Origin: Thiomonas sp. X19
GTDB taxonomy: Bacteria > Pseudomonadota > Gammaproteobacteria > Burkholderiales > Burkholderiaceae_C
NCBI RefSeq assembly: GCF_900089495.1
Contig: NZ_LT605203.1
Location: 4,121,427 to 4,185,426 of the forward strand
Length of the DNA: 64,000 bases
Direction of reading: 5' to 3'
The position numbers and the translations under genes were made by a program. Under the pieces are notes generated by a model. It was not told the origin of the DNA. It saw only the letters and a list, made by a program, of their open reading frames with translations, and made no database searches. Positions 18,155 through 25,812 of the stretch are shown here, in pieces; position 1 is the first letter of the stretch; the number at the start of each line of letters is the position of its first letter.

Positions 18155-18464
18155 TTGAAAACCCCCGGTTGAACGAAGCGGCTTTGGTCGTACTTGCAGC
18201 CTTGTGCAGCACCGAAACCGAAGACCGACACCTAGACTAATCCACCAGCGGAACGGCTGACAAGGACGAACCGCCCCACGGCGTGAAATCTTTGGATTTG
18301 ATACTGGCTACAGTATATCAATACTGCACAGGGTATGCAGCATTGCTGCATCGATCGCCCGGCTTGCCTGCGTTTGCGCACCAACGGTCAAGTCTTGTTC
18401 CCGCGCATCGCCGAGAGGGAGGAGGAAGCTTGGAAGCGGCCCGGCGCTTCCTTCGTGACGGCCC
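18155..18464. other. Regulatory gap before the efflux operon
   Basis: No gene in these 310 bases between the convergently placed thioredoxin-like gene end and the tolC start. It holds the ATACTG/CAGTAT half-site cluster (18301-18326) and the first of two adjacent palindromic-repeat copies (from 18423). The efflux operon promoter should lie here. Confidence 0.6.
18301..18326. promoter_or_regulatory. Three phased half-sites, likely operator for the efflux operon
   Basis: ATACTG (18301), CAGTAT (18311) and ATACTG (18321) alternate in orientation with start-to-start spacing of exactly 10 bases, giving two overlapping inverted repeats with four-base spacers. Helical phasing of this kind fits a dimeric repressor such as a TetR- or MarR-type protein. 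It lies 147 bases upstream of the tolC-family start. No regulator gene is adjacent. Confidence 0.5.
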
Positions 18465-18538
18465 CTAGGCCGCTGCCTTGCTGCGGCCGCCCCCCGAGGG
18501 GGTCAAGGAAGATTGGGAGCGGCCCGGCGCTTCCTTGT
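18423..18538 (+). repeat. Two tandem copies of the dispersed palindromic repeat
   Basis: Copy one at 18423-18453 (AGGAAGCTTGGAAGCGGCCC then GGCGCTTCCTT) and copy two at about 18488-18538 (CCCCCCGAGGGGGTCAAGG, then GGGAGCGGCCCGGCGCTTCC). Each has a GGAAGC/GCTTCC stem. Copy two lies inside the 3' end of the thioredoxin-like gene and encodes its last residues. Related copies are near 6.0, 37.3, 39.9, 53.2 and 55.8 kb. Confidence 0.75.
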
Positions 18539-19076
18539 TGGCACCAAGCAGCGCGGCGCCCTCCTTCAAGGCGCGGTCGACGAAGGCTTGGTAAAAGTCG
18601 GGCTGGCCTGCACCCGCCAGGCGGTCGGCCACTTCGCGCCCACCGGGGCCGAAAAACAGCACGGTGGGGGCCAGTTGCACGCCGTATTTTCGCGCCAGGG
18701 CCTTGCCGGTCGTGGGCTTGCCGTCAAAGCCCAGCAATCGGTAATCGGGCTCCATCTCCACCTGTTGCACCGCGTAGCCGTCTTTCACCAGCCATTGGTA
18801 GGTGCTCTTGCGCAAGCGCTCGCAATAGGTGCAGCCGGGGTAGCTGAACATCACCACCAGCGGTTGGTGCCGGCTCGCAGCCTGGACTGCGCTCGACTGC
18901 AGATCGCGCGCAGGTGGCAGTGGCGTGTCGGCCCGCGACAAGCCAGCGAGCGTGAATGACAGCCCCATGGCGATCAAGCCCGTCCAAAGCCAGGCGCGCA
19001 CATGGGCTTGGAGTCGCAGCGCAGACTTCGTCCAGACGGACGCAGTCGACTCGGGGAGTATCTGGTTGCGGTACAT
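18465..19076 (-). CDS. Exported thioredoxin-fold protein (SoxW/DsbC-like)
   Basis: 203 residues. A hydrophobic segment at about 28-47 should export or anchor it to the periplasm. The thioredoxin fold carries the redox pair Cys82-Thr-Tyr-Cys85 in VVMFSYPGCTYCERLRK and the cis-proline region QLAPTVLFFGPGG. It probably reduces or isomerizes periplasmic disulfides. A GGAG site precedes the ATG. The last 20 or so residues (KEAPGRSQ then SLTPSGGG) are encoded by a dispersed palindromic repeat and are not part of the thioredoxin fold. It is divergent from the lipoprotein gene at 19122. Confidence 0.85.
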   Translation of the reverse strand: MYRNQILPESTASVWTKSALRLQAHVRAWLWTGLIAMGLSFTLAGLSRADTPLPPARDLQSSAVQAASRHQPLVVMFSYPGCTYCERLRKSTYQWLVKDGYAVQQVEMEPDYRLLGFDGKPTTGKALARKYGVQLAPTVLFFGPGGREVADRLAGAGQPDFYQAFVDRALKEGAALLGANKEAPGRSQSSLTPSGGGRSKAAA

Positions 19077-19121
19077 GGGCTGAACTCCGTAGGCTGGAAA
19101 ACTTCACCGGATAATGCGCAT

Positions 19122-19697
19122 ATGCTAAATCTTCATCAACGCCCCTGTTCCCAGCGTGGCTGGTCATGGCCTGTCGCGCTGGCGGTTTCGGCGACGAGTC
19201 TGCTTGGCGCTTGCTCACCCACCCTGAACTGGCGGGAAACGCGCCCGAAGGACATCGACATCCTGCTGACCTTCCCCTGCAAGCCGCAGCAAATCGCGCA
19301 AACCGTGCAATTGGCCGGCAGCATGGTCAAGATGAGCATGACCGGGTGCGCCACAGACGACATGACCTTCGCCCTGGCCCACGCCGACATGAAGGACGCG
19401 ACGAAGGTGAGCGCGGCCCTGGCCGCGCTGCACCAGGCTGCGGTGCGCAACGTAGCCGGCATCGTGACCCAGAGCCAGCCCGCCGATGTTGCCCATGCGA
19501 CCCGTGGCCTGGCCGATGCGCTGGACCTGAAGATCGCCGGCAAATCCCCCACGGGTCAGCCGCTGCGCGAGCGGGTGGTTCTGTTTGCCCAGGGCACCCA
19601 GGTGTTCCAGGCGACGACCTTCGCCAGCAGTTCGCATTACAAGGACGAAGCGGCACAGACCTTTGCCAACTCGATCCGCCTGCCGGGCGGGGGTTGA
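19122..19697 (+). CDS. Lipoprotein of unknown function
   Basis: 191 residues with a lipoprotein signal (VALAVSATSLLGAC, Cys at about 33). The mature part starts SPTLNWRETRPKDIDILLTFPCKPQQ and has no family I recognise. A conserved-looking CATDDMTFALAHADM segment follows. The ribosome binding site is weak. It is divergently transcribed from the thioredoxin-like gene 45 bases away, which suggests a shared control region and possibly a shared envelope role. Confidence 0.75.
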   Translation: MLNLHQRPCSQRGWSWPVALAVSATSLLGACSPTLNWRETRPKDIDILLTFPCKPQQIAQTVQLAGSMVKMSMTGCATDDMTFALAHADMKDATKVSAALAALHQAAVRNVAGIVTQSQPADVAHATRGLADALDLKIAGKSPTGQPLRERVVLFAQGTQVFQATTFASSSHYKDEAAQTFANSIRLPGGG

Positions 19698-19828
19698 TTG
19701 GGTGATTGAACCCATCGGGTTTGCGCAATGTTGCGCCGCAGCTAAACTTGAATGCTCTGCGATATGGCCCTGGGTGACGCGAAGCTGCTGACACCCAGTT
19801 GCCCCATTCGCCCTCTGGAGTGCGCCGC

Positions 19829-20257
19829 ATGCCCGGCATCCTCATCATCGCCCACGCCCCGCTGGCCAGCGCCCTGCGCGACTGTGCAGCCCATGTCTAC
19901 GCCGGTTGCCCCAGCCAGTTGGAGGCGCTGGACGTGCCGCCCGACGCCTCGCCCGAAAGCATGCTGCCCCAGGCGCAAGCGGCGCTGCAGCGCGTCGCCG
20001 GAAACGATGGCGCCGCGCTGCTGTTGGTGGATGCTGCCGGCGCCACACCGTGCAATCTGGCCCAACGCCTGGCGCGCGCACCTGTGCCGGCAACCGCGGT
20101 GCGCGTGGTTTCGGGCGTCAACCTGCCCATGCTGCTGCGCACCCTGTGCTACCAGAATGAGCCACTGGACGCGCTCCTGGGCCGGGCCCTGGCCGGTGGC
20201 GCTCGTGGCATCGCCGAACTTCACAACGACGAGACCTCCGACCCTCCCCCATGTTGA
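19829..20257 (+). CDS. PTS EIIA component, mannose family (ManX-like)
   Basis: 142-residue cytoplasmic phosphocarrier. His9 in GILIIAHAPLASAL is the expected phosphorylation site; the IVSGVNLP-like segment (RVVSGVNLPMLLRTL) is the second conserved region. The start follows GGAG. There is no EIIB or EIIC gene here, so in betaproteobacteria this is usually a regulatory PTS that signals carbon or nitrogen state rather than a sugar transporter. Its end overlaps ptsH by seven bases. Confidence 0.92.
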   Translation: MPGILIIAHAPLASALRDCAAHVYAGCPSQLEALDVPPDASPESMLPQAQAALQRVAGNDGAALLLVDAAGATPCNLAQRLARAPVPATAVRVVSGVNLPMLLRTLCYQNEPLDALLGRALAGGARGIAELHNDETSDPPPC

Positions 20258-20520
20258 AACGCGAACTCCTCATCAGCAACAAACTCGGGCTGCACGCCCG
20301 TGCTTCGGCCAAGCTCACCAAACTGGCCTCGGAATTCGGCAGTGATATCTGGCTCTCCAAAGGCTCCCGCCGCGTCAACGCCAAAAGCATCATGGGCGTG
20401 ATGATGCTGGCCGCTGGCCAGGGTTCCCGCCTCGGCATCGAGGCCGATGGCGCGGATGCCCAGCAGGCGCTGGACCAACTCACCTTGCTGGTGGACGATA
20501 AATTCGGCGAAGGCGAATAA
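20251..20520 (+). CDS. ptsH: Phosphocarrier protein HPr
   Basis: 89 residues. His15 in LGLHARASA is the phosphoacceptor from enzyme I; Ser46 in AKSIMGVMML is the HPr-kinase-type regulatory site, which is conserved. The start codon overlaps the end of the EIIA gene, so translation is probably coupled. The usual next gene, ptsI, is displaced by 3.4 kb. Confidence 0.95.
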   Translation: MLKRELLISNKLGLHARASAKLTKLASEFGSDIWLSKGSRRVNAKSIMGVMMLAAGQGSRLGIEADGADAQQALDQLTLLVDDKFGEGE

Positions 20521-20521
20521 G

Positions 20522-20551
20522 CCGCGAGCCCGGCACGCTGCGGGCTCGCGG
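20522..20551 (+). terminator. GC-rich hairpin after ptsH
   Basis: CCGCGAGCCCG (20522-20532) and CGGGCTCGCGG (20541-20551) form an 11-bp perfect stem with an eight-base loop directly after the ptsH stop. There is no T tract, so it is a weak or Rho-assisted terminator or an RNA-stability element. It marks the boundary between manX-ptsH and the inserted cassette. Confidence 0.5.
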
Positions 20552-20713
20552 GCGACGACGTCGGGGCGCGCCGCCGGCGCCGCGCGGCGCAAGTGCCAGA
20601 CCGGCGGCCGGCCGCCCCCGCAACATTCCGACATCTGCGCGGCAAACGTTGGCAATGCTTAGAGCGCATCATGCAAGCATCGTCCCCACGCGGGACCATC
20701 CCGGAGATTCATC

Positions 20714-21337
20714 ATGTCGCTGCACACCACCGCCCGCCCCAGCCGCTTCCCGCAACACCTCTCGACCAAGGCCGTTCTCGGTGCGCTGGGCCTGAGCCTG
20801 AGCCTGATCGCCGGTTCAGCACTGGCACAGAGTGAACCTTCCCCGCCTCCCGCAACCCCCATGCAGCAAGGCGGCCCGATGGGTCAGGGCATGCAGCACG
20901 GCATGCCACATGGCCACGAAAAAGCTTGGAAGCATCACGGCATGGACCGCACGATGCAGCGCATGCTCGACCGCGTGCACGCCACGCCTGAGCAGCGCGA
21001 ACGCATCCGCGGGTTCCAGAAAAGCGCCATGGAGCACAACCGTCCGCTGATGGAACAGATGCACGACTTGACGCAGCAGCGCATGCAATTGCTGGCCGCA
21101 CCCAACATCGACTTCGGTGCGCTGGAAAACCTGCGCAGCAAACAGATGGCCGTGGCCGATCAGATCTCCAAGACCATAACCCAGACGCAATATGAAGTCG
21201 CCCTGGTCCTGACCCCGGCGCAGCGCCAGCAGATCGCGCACATGCTGCAGGAACGCATGCGCCACGGCGCGAAGCCGGGCGACCATGGGGACATGGGCCA
21301 CGGCCCGATGAACCACGGCATGGGTGGCGCGCAGTAA
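20714..21337 (+). CDS. Spy/CpxP-like periplasmic stress protein (LTxxQ type)
   Basis: 207 residues with a signal peptide ending ALAQ. The mature protein is rich in Met, His and Gln: an N-terminal MQQGGPMGQGMQHGMPHGH stretch and a C-terminal HGDMGHGPMNHGMGG tail flank a helical core with LTPAQRQQI, a match to the LTxxQ signature, and an earlier ATPEQRERI copy. Such proteins act as periplasmic chaperones or metal sensors; the Met/His-rich ends suggest metal (copper-like) binding. It precedes a two-component system and may feed signals to it, as CpxP does. Confidence 0.85.
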   Translation: MSLHTTARPSRFPQHLSTKAVLGALGLSLSLIAGSALAQSEPSPPPATPMQQGGPMGQGMQHGMPHGHEKAWKHHGMDRTMQRMLDRVHATPEQRERIRGFQKSAMEHNRPLMEQMHDLTQQRMQLLAAPNIDFGALENLRSKQMAVADQISKTITQTQYEVALVLTPAQRQQIAHMLQERMRHGAKPGDHGDMGHGPMNHGMGGAQ

Positions 21338-21398
21338 AGCAAGCCTGGCCGCTGGCGGCTCACAGGCTTTGGATTCGCACGAGACCGGGAGACTGCCC

Positions 21399-22121
21399 AT
21401 GAACCTTCGCCTGCTGCTGGTCGAAGATGATGCCCGCCTGGGGCAGATGGTGGACGACTACCTGACGACGGCTGGCTGGCAGGTGACGCGTGCCGTCAAC
21501 CTGGCCCAGTCTCACACCGCGCTGGGGCTGGACGAGGCCGTTGGCCACGGCCCGGGCTTCGACGCCGTGGTGCTGGACCTGATGCTGCCCGATGGCGACG
21601 GCCTGGACCTGTGCCGCCGGCTGCGCAGCACCGGCAGCGACCTGCCGGTGCTCATGCTCACGGCGCGGGGCGATCCGCTCGACCGCGTCATCGGCCTGGA
21701 ACTCGGCGCCGACGACTATCTGCCCAAGCCCTTCGAGCCGCGCGAGTTGCTGGCGCGGCTGCGCGCCATCGTCCGCCGCCGCCAGGGCGCGTCCGAGCCA
21801 ACCCAGGTTCTGCGATTCGGCCGTCTGGAAGTCGACCCCGCCGCGCGCCAGGTGCGGGTCGATGGCGAAGCGCGCCAACTCACCGGCTACCAGTTCGACC
21901 TGCTGCTGGCCCTGGCACGTCATCCCGGGCGGGTGTTGTCGCGCGACTTCCTGCTCGATGCGGTGAACAACACCGACGCGCCCGAGGTCTACGACCGCTC
22001 CATCGACGTTCACATCAGTCGCATCCGCGCCGTGCTCGAAGACGACCCGCGCCACCCGCGGCGCATCCTCACCCTGCGCGGCGCCGGCTACGTGTTTGCC
22101 CGCAGCCAGGACGTGGCATGA
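21399..22121 (+). CDS. OmpR-family response regulator
   Basis: 240 residues from ATG 21399, chosen because GGGAGA precedes it. The receiver domain has LLLVEDD, the phospho-Asp in VVLDLMLPDGDG, the switch residue in VLMLTARG and the Lys in ADDYLPKPFE. The winged-helix C-terminal domain has RQLTGYQFDLLLALARHPGR and the RGAGYVF end. It overlaps the kinase gene by ATGA. Together with the Spy-like gene it resembles Cpx-type envelope stress systems. Confidence 0.95.
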   Translation: MNLRLLLVEDDARLGQMVDDYLTTAGWQVTRAVNLAQSHTALGLDEAVGHGPGFDAVVLDLMLPDGDGLDLCRRLRSTGSDLPVLMLTARGDPLDRVIGLELGADDYLPKPFEPRELLARLRAIVRRRQGASEPTQVLRFGRLEVDPAARQVRVDGEARQLTGYQFDLLLALARHPGRVLSRDFLLDAVNNTDAPEVYDRSIDVHISRIRAVLEDDPRHPRRILTLRGAGYVFARSQDVA

Positions 22122-23329
22122 ACCGGCCCCAAGCCGCCATGGCTGCCGCGCCCAAGGCCGCCGCCCTGGCCCCATCTGCAGACGCTGCAATCGCGGCATC
22201 GGCGGCATCCCCGACAGCTCCGGCACCCGGCTCTGCTGCGGCCTTTGCCGTGCGCACCCCGCTGTGGGCGCGCATCGGCCTGGCGCTGGCCATCGCCTTG
22301 CTGGTGCAGGCCGTGGCCTCGGCTGTGTTCATCCACTGGCTGTTTTTCTCCAATCCGCAAGAAGTCGCGCTGCGGCACGCCATGTTCCGCGCCTTCATGC
22401 ATGTCTACGGCATCCAGCCCTCGCCGTGGCGGCGCCTGCTGCTGTCGCCACTGGCCACCACCGTGATCACGGCCTTGGTGGTTGGCGCTGTCACCTTCCC
22501 GTTGATGCGCCGACTCACGCGCCGCCTGCAACGCCTGCAACGCGGCGTGCAGGCGCTCGGTAATCTGAACCTGGGCGCACGCGTGGCCGTCGAGGGGCGC
22601 GACGAGGTGGCGGCGCTGGCCGTGGCGTTCAACCAGGCCGCCGGCCGTATCGAAACCCTGGTGAACAGCCACAAATCCTTGCTGGCCTATACCTCGCACG
22701 AACTGCGCACCCCCTTGGCACGCCTGCGCATGGCGCTGGAAACCCTGAGCCAGCCGCAACTGCCTGGCAGGACGCACGATGCCGCCATGACCGAGGCCAG
22801 GCGCGACCTGGCCGAGCTGGACGAGCTCATCGGCACCATCCTGCTGTTCAGCCGGCTGGATGCGGGCGGCACGCGTGTTCTGGATGTGCGCGAAGTTGAC
22901 CTGCTGGCCTTGGCCGCCGAGGAGGCGGCGCGCGATGACGTCGAAGTCCAGGGCGACTGGGTTCGTTTCTCGGGCGACGAGCGCCTGCTGCGCCACGCCA
23001 TTCGCAACCTGCTAGACAACGCGCGCAAACACGCCCCCGGCAGCCCGCCCGAACTCAGCGTGCAGCGCACGGCAGGCGGCGCGCGCATCAGCGTCTGCGA
23101 CCGCGGCCCGGGCGTACCCATTGCCGAAGCCGAGCGCATTTTCGAGCCGTTCGTCCGGCTGCAGGGGCGTGGCGACGGCAGCGGCCTGGGCCTGCCGCTG
23201 GTGCGACGCATCGCCCGGCTGCACGGCGGCGATGTGCGCTACGTCCCGAACCCCGGCGGGGGCGCCTGCTTCGTGCTGGACGTTGCCGCGCTCGACAACA
23301 CCACGGCGGCGACGCCCCGGCGCGCATGA
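22118..23329 (+). CDS. Sensor histidine kinase (CpxA-like)
   Basis: 403 residues. An Ala-rich N-terminal stretch precedes TM1 (ARIGLALAIALLVQAVASAVFI); a short periplasmic loop and TM2 (TTVITALVVGAVTFPLM) follow, then a HAMP-like region. The H-box is YTSHELRTPLARLRMALE, the N-box NLLDNARKHAPG, then DRGPGV, FEPFVR and GSGLGLPLVRR. The ATG overlaps the response regulator stop (ATGA). The small periplasmic loop suggests sensing through a partner, possibly the Spy-like protein. The stop codon lies within a long bidirectional terminator. Confidence 0.94.
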   Translation: MNRPQAAMAAAPKAAALAPSADAAIAASAASPTAPAPGSAAAFAVRTPLWARIGLALAIALLVQAVASAVFIHWLFFSNPQEVALRHAMFRAFMHVYGIQPSPWRRLLLSPLATTVITALVVGAVTFPLMRRLTRRLQRLQRGVQALGNLNLGARVAVEGRDEVAALAVAFNQAAGRIETLVNSHKSLLAYTSHELRTPLARLRMALETLSQPQLPGRTHDAAMTEARRDLAELDELIGTILLFSRLDAGGTRVLDVREVDLLALAAEEAARDDVEVQGDWVRFSGDERLLRHAIRNLLDNARKHAPGSPPELSVQRTAGGARISVCDRGPGVPIAEAERIFEPFVRLQGRGDGSGLGLPLVRRIARLHGGDVRYVPNPGGGACFVLDVAALDNTTAATPRRA

Positions 23330-23363
23330 AAAAGCCGGCTTCGAGCCGGCTTTTTCATGCGCG
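23321..23363. terminator. Bidirectional intrinsic terminator with a 20-bp perfect stem
   Basis: CGCGCATGAAAAAGCCGGCT (23321-23340) and its exact reverse complement (23344-23363) close a TCG loop. The AAAAA/TTTTT parts sit in the stem so that it terminates in both directions. It separates the convergent kinase gene and small secreted protein gene, and overlaps the kinase's stop codon. Confidence 0.85.
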
Positions 23364-23373
23364 GGAAAGCTGT

Positions 23374-23784
23374 TCACATGGACTTCTTGATGTCGCCGCA
23401 AGCCACGTATTTCTTGATGTCAGAGGCGCTTTCATGCACGTTGATCGCCATCGGCTCCTTGAGCACATCGTCCATGCTGACTTCGGGCAGCTTGGTCACC
23501 GACATGCCATCCACCACGTTTTCCAGCGGATACTTCGGCACCGGGTTCAAGCTCGCGCAAGTGCCCGGGTGGATATGGTCCGGCTGGGCCACGCCCTTGG
23601 GGCCGCCCTTGAGGTGGACGGTGACTTCGATGCCCTTGCCCATGGGCTTGATGATGGCGTAGCCGGTTTCGCCCGAATTGTTCTGCGCCGCGAGTTCGAC
23701 CTTGATCTCGTGATGCATGGCGAAGGCCGCAACCGGAGTGGCGAGCAGACCTGCCAGAGCCAGAGACATGACGATTTTGTTCAT
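23374..23784 (-). CDS. Small secreted protein, possibly CHRD- or SodC-like fold
   Basis: 136 residues with a signal peptide ending AFA; the mature protein starts MHHEIKVELAAQNNSGETG. The central DHIHPGTCASLNP resembles the HxHxG.C loop of Cu/Zn-superoxide-dismutase-like and CHRD domains, and a second cysteine (VACGDIKK) could form the disulfide. The full set of SOD metal ligands is not visible, so enzymatic activity is doubtful. GAGGT precedes the ATG. It is convergent with the kinase gene and lies in the cassette that splits the PTS genes. Confidence 0.75.
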   Translation of the reverse strand: MNKIVMSLALAGLLATPVAAFAMHHEIKVELAAQNNSGETGYAIIKPMGKGIEVTVHLKGGPKGVAQPDHIHPGTCASLNPVPKYPLENVVDGMSVTKLPEVSMDDVLKEPMAINVHESASDIKKYVACGDIKKSM

Positions 23785-23965
23785 GGATTCACCTCGTGAA
23801 GTGGAGCAAAGAAGAGGTGGATTTTGCGCCGCACACAGAAAAGTGCCAAGCCTCGCTGAATTCCGCGTAGAACTGTAAGGTTTGGAAACATCGCTGCGGC
23901 AGAACTGCGTTCGTTGTGCCTCACCGCAACGCCCCGGCGGCCGCGGCCGCCTCTAAGATGGAGTC

Positions 23966-25723
23966 ATGGCTCTGCAAATCTTCGGTATTCCGGTTTCTCG
24001 CGGTGTGGCTGTCGGGCGCGCCGTGCTCATGTCCTCGGCGCGGCTGGACGTGGCGCACTACTTCGTCGATCCCGGGCAGGAAGAGCAGGAGGTCGACCGC
24101 CTGCGCGCCGCGCGCCAAGCCGTGCGCGCCGAACTCGACGCGCTGCAGACTGAATTGCCGGAAGACGCCCCGGCCGAGCTCTCGGCCTTCATCGACGTTC
24201 ACAAGATGCTGCTGGACGACCCGCAGATCGGCCGCGAAACCGCGGTGTGGATCCGCCGGCGGCGTTACAACGCGGAGTGGGCACTCACCGCGCAGCTCGA
24301 AGTCATCGGCCGCAGCTTCGATGAAATGGACGACAGCTATCTGCGCGAGCGCAAAGCCGACGTCGAGCAGGTGGTGGAGCGCCTGCTGCGCGCCTTGCGC
24401 GGCACGGGCGGGCTGGCGCGCGGCATGAGCAGCGACGAAGACCTGGTGCTGGTGGCGCACGACATCTCGCCGGCCGACATGATGCAGTTCAAGCAGGGTG
24501 TGTTCCGCGGCTTCGCCACCGATGTCGGCGGCAAGACCTCGCACACCGCCATCGTCGCCCGCAGCCTGGACATTCCGGCGGTGGTGGGCGCGCGCGAAGC
24601 CAGCCGCCTGATCCGGCAGGACGACTGGGTCATCATCGACGGCGACGCCGGCCTGCTCATCGTCGATCCATCACCCATCATTCTCGAAGACTACCGCGTG
24701 CGCAAGCAGGAGTCCTCGCTCGCGCGCGAGCGCCTCAAACGCCTGAAAAACACCCCGGCGCGCACGCTCGACGGGCAAATGGTCGAGCTGCTGGCCAATA
24801 TCGAACTGCCCGACGACTGCGACGCCGCGCTGCAGTCCGGTGCCGCCGGCGTGGGGCTGTTCCGCACCGAGTTCCTGTTCATGAACCGCGCCCACGACCT
24901 GCCCGGCGAGGAGGAGCAGTTCGAGGCCTATCGGCGCGTGCTGCAGAGCATGCAGGGGCGCCCGGTCACCATCCGCACCATCGACATCGGCGCCGACAAA
25001 CCGCTGGGCACCGAGGCCTCTTACCGCGACGGCGATTTCACCCACCTCAACCCGGCGCTGGGGCTGCGCGCCATTCGCTACAGCCTGTCCGACCCCGCCA
25101 TGTTCCGGGTGCAGTTGCGCGCCCTGCTGCGTGCCGCGTCATTCGGGCCGCTGCGCATCCTCATCCCCATGCTGGCGCATGTCGGCGAAGTTCGCCAGAC
25201 CTTCGCCCTGCTCGACACGGCCCGCACCGAGCTTGCCGCTTCCGGCCAGGCCTATGGGCCGGTGGAGGTGGGAGCGATGATCGAGGTGCCCGGCGCCGTG
25301 CTCATGCTGCCGCTGTTCCTCAAGTACTTCGACTTCGTCTCGGTCGGCACCAACGACCTGGTGCAGTACACCCTGGCCATCGACCGTGCCGATGAAAGCG
25401 TGGCCGCGCTGTACGACCCGCTGCATCCGGCCGTGCTGCAGCTGCTGGGCCAGACCATCGCCCAGAGCCACGCCGCCGAGGCCTGGAAGGGCCGCGCCGT
25501 GCATGTGAGCGTCTGCGGCGAAATGGCCGGCGACCCCAGCCTCACCCGCCTGTTGCTGGGTATGGGCCTGCGCAGTTTCTCCATGCACCCGGCGCAAATC
25601 CTCAGCGTCAAGCAGGAAGTTCTGCGCGCCGACTGCGCCCGGCTCGCTCCCTTGGCCCAGGCCGTTCTGGCCGAGTTCGAGCCCGAGGGCCAGCAGCGCG
25701 CGCTGGCGGCGCTCACGGCCTGA
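23966..25723 (+). CDS. ptsI: PTS enzyme I (phosphoenolpyruvate-protein phosphotransferase)
   Basis: Transfers phosphate from PEP to HPr. 585 residues. The phosphohistidine is His193 in GGKTSHTAIVARSLDIPAVV. The PEP-binding C-terminal barrel has GVGLFRTEFLFM, RTIDIGADKPL, GTNDLVQYTLAIDR and the catalytic Cys in VSVCGEMAGD. It would complete the manX-ptsH-ptsI set but stands 3.4 kb downstream of ptsH, behind the stress cassette, and so needs its own promoter. Confidence 0.96.
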   Translation: MALQIFGIPVSRGVAVGRAVLMSSARLDVAHYFVDPGQEEQEVDRLRAARQAVRAELDALQTELPEDAPAELSAFIDVHKMLLDDPQIGRETAVWIRRRRYNAEWALTAQLEVIGRSFDEMDDSYLRERKADVEQVVERLLRALRGTGGLARGMSSDEDLVLVAHDISPADMMQFKQGVFRGFATDVGGKTSHTAIVARSLDIPAVVGAREASRLIRQDDWVIIDGDAGLLIVDPSPIILEDYRVRKQESSLARERLKRLKNTPARTLDGQMVELLANIELPDDCDAALQSGAAGVGLFRTEFLFMNRAHDLPGEEEQFEAYRRVLQSMQGRPVTIRTIDIGADKPLGTEASYRDGDFTHLNPALGLRAIRYSLSDPAMFRVQLRALLRAASFGPLRILIPMLAHVGEVRQTFALLDTARTELAASGQAYGPVEVGAMIEVPGAVLMLPLFLKYFDFVSVGTNDLVQYTLAIDRADESVAALYDPLHPAVLQLLGQTIAQSHAAEAWKGRAVHVSVCGEMAGDPSLTRLLLGMGLRSFSMHPAQILSVKQEVLRADCARLAPLAQAVLAEFEPEGQQRALAALTA

Positions 25724-25812
25724 GCGCGGGCCAGACGTCGGAGCTTTTTGCCCTTGTCCTTGTTCTACCTTGTTTCGCCATGCATTGCTTCTCCACTGCA
25801 CCGCTTTGAGCC

